A stretch of 64,000 bases of DNA from contig JAETSA010000007.1 in assembly GCA_021769885.1 (NCBI GenBank), positions 1-64,000 on the forward strand, written 5' to 3'. The position numbers and the translations under genes are program-made. Below the pieces are notes generated by a model. That model made no database searches. It was given only the letters and a program-made list of their open reading frames with translations, and had not been told where the DNA came from. Positions 1-6,756 of this stretch are shown here, in pieces. This stretch comes from Bacillota bacterium. GTDB taxonomy: Bacteria > Bacillota > Clostridia > Oscillospirales > Acutalibacteraceae. Every line of letters starts with the position of its first letter. Position 1 is the stretch's first letter.

Positions 1-560
1 GCTGACCTCAGCGTCCCGCAAAATTTCATCAGACTTCGGCGGGTCGCCGAGTCGGCAACCCCTACGAGTTGCGATTTACCGTTGGGTTTGTGCAAAACCT
101 GACCGTGCTCGGGCGGATGAAGGCATCCGCCCCTACGGGTTACGTTTCGCTGTTAGGCTTGCGCAAAATCAAACCTTGCTCGGGCGGGCATGGAAACCCG
201 CCCCTACGGGATTGTGCGTTATTTTAAACATACCGTAGGGACAGCCCGGGCTCGCTGTCCGCTCTACGGGTGAACGAGTTCGCCCCTACGGGAGTTGCGA
301 CGTAGGGCGGGGGCTTGCTCCCGCCGCAGAATTTCTGAATTTGGTACGCGCGTAGGGTCGGACGTCCCCGTCCGTCCGCGGACATCCGCCCCTACGATTT
401 GTAGGGGACGCTGACCTCAGCGTCCCGCAAAATTTCATCAGACTTCGGCGGGTCGCCGAGTCGGCAACCCCTACGAGTTGCGATTTACCGTTGGGGTTGT
501 GCAAAAATCCGACCGTGCTCGGGCGGGCGTGGAAACCCGCCCCTACGATTTGTAGGGAAT
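1..560. repeat. Array of GC-rich REP-like palindromic modules
   Basis: There is no credible gene here. The stretch is a string of short modules, each a GC-rich hairpin bordered by GTAGGG or CCCTAC words. Examples are GGGCGGATG/CATCCGCCC near 110-127, GGGCGGG/CCCGCCC near 181-210, and GGCGGGGGC followed by an imperfect complement near 305-325. A longer unit of about 90 bp at 1-88 is repeated directly at 410-497, offset 409. The same unit occurs inverted at about 6511-6611. Related modules recur at 6.4-6.75, 16.8-17.06 and 53.9-54.3 kb, and inside the transposase gene at 3.1-3.6 kb. They are probably non-autonomous REP-type elements mobilised by a RAYT transposase; that link is inference. Confidence 0.8.
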
Positions 561-599
561 GACCGATGACGTGTCCGTAAAATCTTTACATAAAATTAG

Positions 600-644
600 A
601 TAAAACAGTAGTGGACGCCGAGACGGCGTCCACTACTGTTTTAT
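600..644. terminator. Perfect 20-bp stem hairpin, probable bidirectional terminator
   Basis: Positions 600-619 are exactly complementary to 625-644, with a 5-base loop. The arms end in A/T-rich tracts (ATAAAA and TTTTAT). It separates the repeat array from the HTH gene and could terminate transcription from either side. Confidence 0.6.
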
Positions 645-675
645 CCCTTTTAACAATACCGAAAATTTCTATTTT

Positions 676-722
676 TACGTTATAGCGTATTTTCTACGTT
701 GTAGCGTATACGATGAAGCGTA
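676..722 (+). promoter_or_regulatory. Promoter with three tandem TACG-N6-CGTA operators
   Basis: Three 14-bp units of the form TACG-N6-CGTA lie at 676-689, 695-708 and 709-722. The first two differ by a single base; the third keeps both half-sites. A possible promoter overlaps them: TTGTAG at 699-704 and TAGAAT at 721-726, 16 bp apart. This fits autoregulation by the HTH protein encoded just downstream, which is inference. The third unit covers the ATG at 713, which argues against that ATG as the start codon. Confidence 0.55.
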
Positions 723-751
723 GAATTGGATACACTTGTATGGGTGATACT

Positions 752-994
752 ATGAGTGTAAAAGATGCTATCGTACAAAGACTTGACCAATTATGTGCAG
801 AACGCCAACTGAATTACAATGCTTTGGCAACAATTTCGGGGATTACACCTTCAACCGTATACAGTCTAATGAAAACCGACTATCGAGATTTAACGGTTGT
901 TACATTGAAAAAGCTCTGTGACGGGTTGGAAATCACGCTCGGGGAGTTTTTCTCCACACCTGAATTTGATGCGTTAGAACAGGAAATCAAATGA
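752..994 (+). CDS. Small XRE/Cro-type HTH transcriptional regulator
   Basis: The product is 80 residues and almost entirely one helix-turn-helix domain of the Cro/C1 type. The recognition region reads ALATISGITPSTVYSLMK, followed by a helix ending in LEITLGEFF, a common ending for this family. The start at 752 is chosen because GGTGAT precedes it. Upstream in-frame ATGs at 713 and 740 lie in the operator/promoter or lack a ribosome site. Its stop overlaps the start of comFC by four bases (ATGA), so the two are translationally coupled. It probably binds the triple inverted repeats just upstream. No partner toxin or phage gene is next to it, so its regulon is unknown. Confidence 0.75.
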   Translation: MSVKDAIVQRLDQLCAERQLNYNALATISGITPSTVYSLMKTDYRDLTVVTLKKLCDGLEITLGEFFSTPEFDALEQEIK

Positions 995-1713
995 ACACAA
1001 CAAAGCTTCAAAAAGGATTAGACCGCGCGCTGTGCACGTTGTTTCCGCGCCGCTGTATCTACTGCGGCAAAGTCGTTGTGCCCGAACGGCAAATATGCGA
1101 GGATTGCGAGACAAATCTGCCGCGTATTTCTGCACCGATTTGTCTTTTGTGCGGGCATACAAAATCGGACTGCGTCTGCAAGCAAAAGAAACACAAATTC
1201 AAGGCAGTCTGCGCGCCGTTTTATTATGAAGACGCGATTGTGCAGGCGGTACACCGTTTGAAGTTTGAAAACAAGGATTTTTTAGCTGTCCCTTTCGCCT
1301 CGGATATGGCAGAATGTGTGCGGCGCGAATACGCGGATATTGTGTTTGATGCGGTTACCTTCGTGCCGTTCACAAAGCGGCAAATGCGTGTGCGTGAATG
1401 GAATCCGAGCGAAGCACTCGCACAGGCACTTTCCGAACAGCTCCGTCTGCCGCTTGAGCCGTTGCTCGTCAAGCTTTTCGAAACCAAAACACAGCATAAT
1501 TTAGAAGCGCGGGAACGCACGGGCAATGTGTTCGGCGTATTCGATGTTACCGATGTAAACGCCGTTGCAGGCAAAACGGTTTTATTGGTCGATGATATCA
1601 AGACCACAGGCGCAACCCTGCACGAATGTGCAAAAATGCTGATGCTCTCAAGCGCAAAAGCGGTATACGCCTGTACCTTTGCGGTAACGAAGAGAGACCG
1701 TACCGAACGGTGA
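991..1713 (+). CDS. comFC: ComF-family phosphoribosyltransferase-like protein
   Basis: The 240-residue protein has the ComFC architecture. An N-terminal zinc-finger-like part carries Cys22/25, Cys36/39, Cys51/54 and Cys61/63. A type I phosphoribosyltransferase fold follows, with the PRPP-binding loop LLVDDIKTTGATL around 198-210. A ComF signature, VPFTKRQMRVREWNPSEALA, lies near 125-144. In naturally competent bacteria ComFC assists import or processing of single-stranded DNA in the cytoplasm, but its enzymatic role is unsettled. No comFA helicase gene is adjacent, and the coupling to an HTH gene is unusual. The length matches the family (about 220-250). The family call is firm; a competence role here is inferred only from homology. 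Confidence 0.85.
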   Translation: MNTTKLQKGLDRALCTLFPRRCIYCGKVVVPERQICEDCETNLPRISAPICLLCGHTKSDCVCKQKKHKFKAVCAPFYYEDAIVQAVHRLKFENKDFLAVPFASDMAECVRREYADIVFDAVTFVPFTKRQMRVREWNPSEALAQALSEQLRLPLEPLLVKLFETKTQHNLEARERTGNVFGVFDVTDVNAVAGKTVLLVDDIKTTGATLHECAKMLMLSSAKAVYACTFAVTKRDRTER

Positions 1714-1812
1714 GCGCGGCAAATCCGTATAAGTCCGACAAATTTATGTTGACATCCCCGAGAGGTGTCGATACAATGGAAGTGCAATAAAATAAAAACA
1801 GGGAGAAGAAAA

Positions 1813-2742
1813 ATGAAAACGAAACGCATTTTTACCGTACTTTTGGCAATGCTGCTCGTGTGCTGCATCGCAGTACCTGCGGCTGCCGGGGAAACCTTTG
1901 AGGATGAATACATTTCTTTACAGATACCCGACAATTATCAGGAAGATATCTCCGATATGACCGGGGCGCTCACCAAAGGTGCTTACTGTGAAATGGATGC
2001 CGACGGGGAAAGCACCGGTGACAGTTTCAACTTTTATATCCTGCAAAATAATTTCACACGGATGTCCATTGAAGATATGCAAAAAGATGAGATACGCAAT
2101 GAACTGAAGGACACTATTTTGGATACTGTAAAAAAAGAAGGCGAAAACGCCGGTATGAACTACAGAATTTCCAATGTGCAGGACGGGTTTAAGCTTGCAA
2201 CACACTTCACCTATTACAACCTTACTATGAACTCTGCGGTCACTTACCTCGGCACAACCACCGTTATTTATCAGTCTATGGCAATTGTCCCGATTAACGA
2301 CTGCACGTTCTATTTCATCTACACAAGCCTGGAAAGCCGTGAAAAGGCAGAGCAGGAATGTGCGGCGTTACTGGATAATTTGCAAATTTTGATTGAACCT
2401 ACAGATAAAGACAGTTGGATTGTTTTCGGTACAATCAGCGGTGCCGTCATCGGTGCGTTAATCGGTCTGATTGTTGCCCTGAACGCCAAGCAAAAAAAGA
2501 AAAAAGCCGCACAGCAGGCAGCATACCCCTATCCCGTTGCACCGAACGGACAGTATCCTGCAAACGGACAGTATCCTGCAAACGGACAGTATCCTGCAAA
2601 CGGACAGTATCCGAATGTACCGCCGCAGTATCCGCCGTATGCACCGAATGGATACGTACCGCAAAATCAACCGCAGAATCCGCAGCAGTATACACCGCCT
2701 ACACAGATGCCCACGGATTCGCAGAATACACAGAATTTCTAA
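1813..2742 (+). CDS. Secreted, membrane-anchored protein with GQYPAN repeats
   Basis: I do not recognise the family. The start at 1813 follows GGGAGAAG and opens a clear signal peptide (KTKRIF, a hydrophobic core, then a cut near AAAGE), so upstream in-frame starts are discarded. The mature 309-residue chain has a mixed extracytoplasmic domain of about 180 residues. A single membrane helix follows near 201-222 (IVFGTISGAVIGALIGLIVALN), then a Lys-rich stop-transfer and a cytoplasmic tail rich in Pro, Gln, Tyr and Asn. The tail contains three and two-thirds copies of GQYPAN, encoded by an 18-bp DNA repeat. The topology is type I: an outside sensor or binding domain with a flexible inside tail. 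It is followed by the valS promoter and stands alone. Confidence 0.6.
   Translation: MKTKRIFTVLLAMLLVCCIAVPAAAGETFEDEYISLQIPDNYQEDISDMTGALTKGAYCEMDADGESTGDSFNFYILQNNFTRMSIEDMQKDEIRNELKDTILDTVKKEGENAGMNYRISNVQDGFKLATHFTYYNLTMNSAVTYLGTTTVIYQSMAIVPINDCTFYFIYTSLESREKAEQECAALLDNLQILIEPTDKDSWIVFGTISGAVIGALIGLIVALNAKQKKKKAAQQAAYPYPVAPNGQYPANGQYPANGQYPANGQYPNVPPQYPPYAPNGYVPQNQPQNPQQYTPPTQMPTDSQNTQNF
2548..2613 (+). repeat. 18-bp tandem repeat encoding GQYPAN
   Basis: Three full 18-bp units (2548-2565, 2566-2583, 2584-2601) and a 12-bp partial unit lie in frame within the secreted protein gene. The units are nearly identical in DNA, so copy number can change by slippage without breaking the frame. 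Confidence 0.85.
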
Positions 2743-2751
2743 GCAATCTGC

Positions 2752-2780
2752 TTGACAAACGCCTGAAATACTGTTATTCT
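2752..2780 (+). promoter_or_regulatory. Sigma-A promoter of the T-box/valS transcript
   Basis: TTGACA at 2752-2757 and TATTCT at 2775-2780 are separated by exactly 17 bp. They stand just ahead of the T-box leader, which would start near 2787. Confidence 0.75.
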
Positions 2781-2786
2781 TAGTTC

Positions 2787-3060
2787 TATAATTTCATAAA
2801 CAGAAACGCTTTGACAAAGAGTAAGACCGTTTCGCACTTCCAAGAGAGCCGCCGTAAGGTGTGAGGGCGGCAAGTGCCACAGTCCGCGTCGCTTTGGAGC
2901 GGTTTTTCAGAAACGGACGATTCTGCGTTTATCGTTCCGCGTGTAAGAAAAAACGGTTCCCGCCGTTATCGGGTTTAAGCGGTTCGCGTAAAATACGCGG
3001 GCAATTTGAGTGGTACCACGGAATTCTTTCGCCTCATACAGTTTGTATGGGGTGATTTTT
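2787..3060 (+). promoter_or_regulatory. T-box riboswitch leader, probably valine-specific
   Basis: The leader has the Stem I AGAGAG motif at 2843-2848 and a likely GTC (valine) specifier at 2888-2890. The T-box word TGGTACCACGG lies at 3011-3021. A terminator stem with T-run at 3030-3060 follows. Uncharged tRNA-Val should pair with the specifier and the T-box bulge and favour readthrough. The natural target is valS, but a RAYT transposase gene now lies between terminator and valS. The specifier choice is inferred by eye; the T-box itself is clear. Confidence 0.85.
3030..3060 (+). terminator. Intrinsic terminator of the T-box
   Basis: CGCCTCATACA pairs with TGTATGGGGTG across a 3-base loop (one G-T and one T-G pair), followed by ATTTTT. 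This is the terminator arm that competes with the T-box antiterminator. Confidence 0.8.
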
Positions 3061-3078
3061 GATGTGCGGAGTACAAAT

Positions 3079-3585
3079 ATGAGCTTACCGAAAAGGAAGC
3101 ATCCAAGATTAAAAAACTTTGATTACAGTCAAAACGGATGTTATCATATCATCATTTGCGTAAAAAATGAAAGCGTTCGTCTTTCAACGGTAGGGCGGGG
3201 GCTCGCCCCCGCCGAAGCAGTCGTGCGGCTGACGAAATACGGAGAAATATTCAAATCAGAGTTATTGAATTTGGAAGACAGATTTAATTGTATAAAGATT
3301 GATAAATACTGTATTATGCCCAATCATATTCATATTTTATTGTCTATTGAAAATGCGGGAACTGCGGCGGGGGCAAGCCCCCGCCCTACCGTCAGTGATT
3401 GCGTACGCACAGTTAAATCTATTTTCACCCGTAAATGCAACGCCATGGACGATACCGCAGGAAGGATTATTTTCCAATCTTCCTTTTACGATGAAATTAT
3501 CGGCAGTGTTTCTTATTATGAACAAGTTTGGCGCTACATCGATGAAAATCCGATAAAATGGCTGATTACCCACCACAAAATATAA
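3079..3585 (+). CDS. REP-associated tyrosine transposase (RAYT, TnpA_REP)
   Basis: This 168-residue protein is a Y1/HUH-type transposase-like protein of the RAYT group. The metal-binding HUH motif is PNHIHIL (His83, His85), and the likely catalytic tyrosine is Tyr137 in SSFYDEII. The C-terminal WRYIDENPIKW is typical of the family. RAYTs cut and join single-stranded palindromic REP sequences. The start at 3079 follows GGAG. Two REP-like palindromes of the genome's own family lie in frame inside the gene (3189-3213 and 3366-3390). They encode VGRGLAPA and AGASPRPT and form an inverted pair. The gene sits between the T-box terminator and valS, so it should be read only when the T-box opens. Confidence 0.88.
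   Translation: MSLPKRKHPRLKNFDYSQNGCYHIIICVKNESVRLSTVGRGLAPAEAVVRLTKYGEIFKSELLNLEDRFNCIKIDKYCIMPNHIHILLSIENAGTAAGASPRPTVSDCVRTVKSIFTRKCNAMDDTAGRIIFQSSFYDEIIGSVSYYEQVWRYIDENPIKWLITHHKI
3189..3390. repeat. Inverted pair of REP-like palindromes inside the RAYT gene
   Basis: The word GGTAGGGCGGGGGC-NN-GCCCCCGCC occurs at 3189-3213. Its reverse complement occurs at 3366-3390, with only the central bases differing. Each contains a perfect 9-bp palindrome around a 2-base centre. A close relative lies at 301-325 in the first repeat array. Confidence 0.9.
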
Positions 3586-3615
3586 TTCAAAGATTCTCGG
3601 AACGGAGGAAAATAT

Positions 3616-6321
3616 ATGTCCAAAGAACTTGAAAAACAGTACAACCCTAAAAACGTGGAGGACAGGCTTTACAAAACCTGGCTTGACAAAAAGTATTTCC
3701 ACGCAAAGCGTGAGGCGGGCAAGGAAACCTACACCATCGTGATTCCGCCCCCCAACATCACGGGGCAGCTCCATATGGGGCACGCGCTCGACAACACGCT
3801 GCAGGATATTCTGATTCGCTATCACCGTATGGCGGGTTACGATACCCTTTGGCTGCCCGGCACGGATCACGCGTCCATCGCGACCGAGGCAAAAATCGTG
3901 GAAGCGATGAGAAAAGAGGGCCTTTCCAAAGAAGATTTGGGACGCGAAAAATTCTTGGAACGCGCTTGGGACTGGAAAGCCCAATACGGCGGCAGAATCA
4001 TTGAACAGCTCAAAAAAATGGGCTCTTCCTGCGATTGGGACAGAGAACGTTTTACCCTCGACGAGGGCTGCAGTAATGCCGTAAAAGAGGTCTTTACACG
4101 TCTTTATGAAAAGGATTTAATTTACCGCGGTAATCGAATGGTGAACTGGTGTTCGCACTGCAACACATCTATTTCGGATGCTGAGGTGGAGTATGAGGAG
4201 CAGGACTCGAACTTCTGGCATCTGCTTTATACGGTTAAGGAAACGGGAGAACAGTTGGAGCTTGCCACCACGCGTCCGGAAACGATGTTGGGCGATACAG
4301 CGGTCGCCATTAACGGCGATGACCCGCGCTATACCCATTTGCACGGCTGTCATGTTATTTTGCCGCTTCTGAACAAAGAAATCCCGATTGTATGCGATGC
4401 GCACGCCGATATGACAAAGGGCACAGGTGTTGTAAAGATTACCCCCGCACACGACCCCAATGACTTCGAGGTCGGGCTTCGCCATAATCTGCCGATTATC
4501 CGCACCTTTACCTATGACGGCTATATGACAGGCGCAAAGGATAAGGCGGAGGCGGACGAGCTGCGCGCTTCCGGCAAGGCAACACAAAACGAACCCGAGG
4601 TGCTCGACTGCGGAAAATACGCGGGAATGCGCACCTTAGAAGCGCGCAAGGCGATTCTCAAGGACTTGGAAGCGGGCGGCTATATCAAAGAAATTGAACC
4701 GCTGAAGCACGAGGTCGGCACCTGCTACAGATGCCACACAAGCATTGAGCCGATGGTTTCGAAGCAATGGTTTGTGCGTATGGAACCGCTTGCAAAGCCC
4801 GCTATGGAGTCGGTCGAAAAGGGCGAGGTCAAGTTCATTCCCGAACGCTTTACAAAAACCTATATGAACTGGATGCGCGGTACGCGTGACTGGTGTATTT
4901 CCCGTCAGCTTTGGTGGGGACACAGAATCCCCGCATGGTACTGCGACGACTGCGGCGAAACCGTCGTTTCAAAAACAGATGTTACCGTTTGCCCGAAATG
5001 CGGCGGCACACATCTTTGGCAAGACCCCGACACCTTGGATACTTGGTTCTCTTCTGCGCTGTGGCCGTTCTCAACCTTGGGTTGGCCCGAAGCAACCGAA
5101 GATTTAAAGCATTATTATCCGACAAATACGCTTGTAACCGGGTATGATATTATCGGCTTCTGGGTTTCGAGAATGATTTTCTCGGCGCTGGAATACACGG
5201 GCAAAGCGCCGTTTGACACCGTGCTCATTCACGGCCTTGTGCGTGATGCACAGGGACGCAAGATGTCGAAATCCCTGGGCAACGGCATTGACCCGTTGGA
5301 GATTATCGACAAATACGGTGCGGACGCACTGCGCTTTACGCTCGCCACGGGCAACAGCCCCGGGAACGATATGCGTTTCTCGGATGAGCGTGTTGAAGCA
5401 AGCCGTAACTTCGCCAACAAGATTTGGAATGCCGCGCGTTTTATTCTGATGAATCTCAGCGAAAACGAACCCGCGCCGCACATCCCCGAAAACCTGATTT
5501 TAGAGGACAAGTGGATTTTAAGCCTTTACAATGCGCTGGTTGCCGATGTAACGGATTGTCTTGAGAAATTCGAGCTCGGTATGGCGGTACAGAAGCTTTA
5601 CGACTTCATTTGGGATGTATTCTGCGACTGGTATATTGAAATCGCCAAAATCCGCCTGAACGGCGAGGACGAAGCGGCAAAAGCCACCGTTAAAGCGGTG
5701 CTTGTGTATGTGATGTCGAACACCTTAAAGCTTTTACATCCGTTTATGCCGTTCATTACGGAAGAAATTTGGCAGACCCTGCCGCACGAGGGCGAAAGCA
5801 TTATGATTGCCGCTTGGCCGAAGGCAGACGACGCTTTGAATTACGCCGAGGAAGAGGCGCAGATGGAGCGCATTATGACGGCGATTAAGGCGGTGCGCAA
5901 CCGCCGTGCGGAAATGAATGTCGCGCCCTCCAAGAAAGCAAAGGTATTCATTGAAACCGCGTACGGCGACACCTTCCAAAGCGGTACGGTATTCTTTAAC
6001 CGTTTGGCGTCCGCGAGCGAAGTACAGGTTGCCGAAAGCTTTGACGGTATGGACGATGCGGTTTCCATCATCACGGAAAGTGCAAGAATCTATATTCCGA
6101 TGGACGAATTGGTCGATTTCGAAGCGGAATTGGCACGCTTGGAAAAGGAAAAAGCTTCTGTGCAAAAGGAGCTGGATTTTGTCAACGGCAAGCTGAACAA
6201 TGAAAATTTCGTCTCGAAAGCCCCCGCTGCCGTAGTTGAAAAACAACGTCAGGCAAAAGCGCAGTTAGAGGGAAAAATGGAACTGATCGAAGAAAGCATT
6301 CAAAAGATTTCCAATCGGTAA
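3616..6321 (+). CDS. valS: Valine-tRNA ligase
   Basis: Charges tRNA-Val with valine in the cytoplasm and edits mischarged threonine. The 901 residues show the class Ia layout. The ATP-binding HIGH-type motif is PPPNITGQLHMGHAL (HMGH at 53-56). An editing insertion covers roughly 190-350. The zinc-type cysteines CDDCGE and CPKCGG lie near 439 and 459. KMSKS lies at 549-553, followed by an anticodon-binding helical domain. A C-terminal coiled coil near 840-901 (rich in Glu, Lys, Leu), specific to ValRS, contacts the tRNA. The start follows a good GGAGG. Expression should be controlled by the T-box at 2787-3060 despite the intervening transposase gene. A terminator follows the gene. Confidence 0.97.
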   Translation: MSKELEKQYNPKNVEDRLYKTWLDKKYFHAKREAGKETYTIVIPPPNITGQLHMGHALDNTLQDILIRYHRMAGYDTLWLPGTDHASIATEAKIVEAMRKEGLSKEDLGREKFLERAWDWKAQYGGRIIEQLKKMGSSCDWDRERFTLDEGCSNAVKEVFTRLYEKDLIYRGNRMVNWCSHCNTSISDAEVEYEEQDSNFWHLLYTVKETGEQLELATTRPETMLGDTAVAINGDDPRYTHLHGCHVILPLLNKEIPIVCDAHADMTKGTGVVKITPAHDPNDFEVGLRHNLPIIRTFTYDGYMTGAKDKAEADELRASGKATQNEPEVLDCGKYAGMRTLEARKAILKDLEAGGYIKEIEPLKHEVGTCYRCHTSIEPMVSKQWFVRMEPLAKPAMESVEKGEVKFIPERFTKTYMNWMRGTRDWCISRQLWWGHRIPAWYCDDCGETVVSKTDVTVCPKCGGTHLWQDPDTLDTWFSSALWPFSTLGWPEATEDLKHYYPTNTLVTGYDIIGFWVSRMIFSALEYTGKAPFDTVLIHGLVRDAQGRKMSKSLGNGIDPLEIIDKYGADALRFTLATGNSPGNDMRFSDERVEASRNFANKIWNAARFILMNLSENEPAPHIPENLILEDKWILSLYNALVADVTDCLEKFELGMAVQKLYDFIWDVFCDWYIEIAKIRLNGEDEAAKATVKAVLVYVMSNTLKLLHPFMPFITEEIWQTLPHEGESIMIAAWPKADDALNYAEEEAQMERIMTAIKAVRNRRAEMNVAPSKKAKVFIETAYGDTFQSGTVFFNRLASASEVQVAESFDGMDDAVSIITESARIYIPMDELVDFEAELARLEKEKASVQKELDFVNGKLNNENFVSKAPAAVVEKQRQAKAQLEGKMELIEESIQKISNR

Positions 6322-6335
6322 TTGCGAACAATAGA

Positions 6336-6377
6336 AAAAACACGGAACGGATATTACTGCCGTTCCGTGTTTTTGTT
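6336..6377 (+). terminator. Terminator of valS
   Basis: ACACGGAACGG at 6340-6350 pairs with CCGTTCCGTGT at 6360-6370, followed by a T-run. The leading A-run makes it usable in both directions. Confidence 0.85.
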
Positions 6378-6384
6378 TATTTGT

Positions 6385-6750
6385 GGTTATTTGTAGGGGC
6401 GATTCACCCGCAGAACGGACAGCCGCAAGGACTGTCCCTACGATGTGCAAAATGACGCACCAATCGTAGGGGCGGGCTTCCACGCCCGCCCGAGCACGGA
6501 TGGATTTTTGCACAAACCCAACGGTAAATCGCAACTCGTAGGGGTTGCCGACTCGGCGACCCGCCGAAGTCTGATGAAATTTTGCGGGACGCTGAGGTCA
6601 GCGTCCCCTACAAATCGTAGGACCCATGGAACTTCATCAAATTTTGACGGGCGGGCGCGGATTTTCTCCGAAAACGGGCACCCTTTTGTCTCGCGTTGCT
6701 CGACATTTCCCCTGTCAGGGGAATACCCCGACCCCTACAAGACAAGCGGA
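6385..6750. repeat. REP-like palindrome array
   Basis: No gene is supported here. The stretch holds GTAGGG/CCCTAC-bounded hairpin modules, including GGGGCGGGC/GCCCGCCC near 6469-6491. It also holds a roughly 100-bp unit at 6511-6611 that is the reverse complement of the units at 1-88 and 410-497. It fills the space between the convergent valS and alpha-mannosidase genes. Confidence 0.8.
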
Positions 6751-6756
6751 TTACAA

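Noticed and set aside
286-504. A 72-codon open frame on the minus strand in the first repeat array, and its relative near 6445-6762 on the plus strand
   Set aside because: Both are translations of the REP-like repeat units (the shared NPNGKSQLVGVADSATR-type peptide). There is no ribosome site, and the same DNA occurs as non-coding repeats elsewhere.
1224-1934. A 236-codon minus-strand open frame opposite comFC
   Set aside because: It is the antisense shadow of comFC; the comFC frame has the full domain motifs and a coupled start.
2415-2783. Overlapping open frames across the GQYPAN repeat on both strands
   Set aside because: They exist only because an 18-bp repeat keeps several frames open. 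The secreted protein frame has signal peptide, membrane helix and ribosome site.
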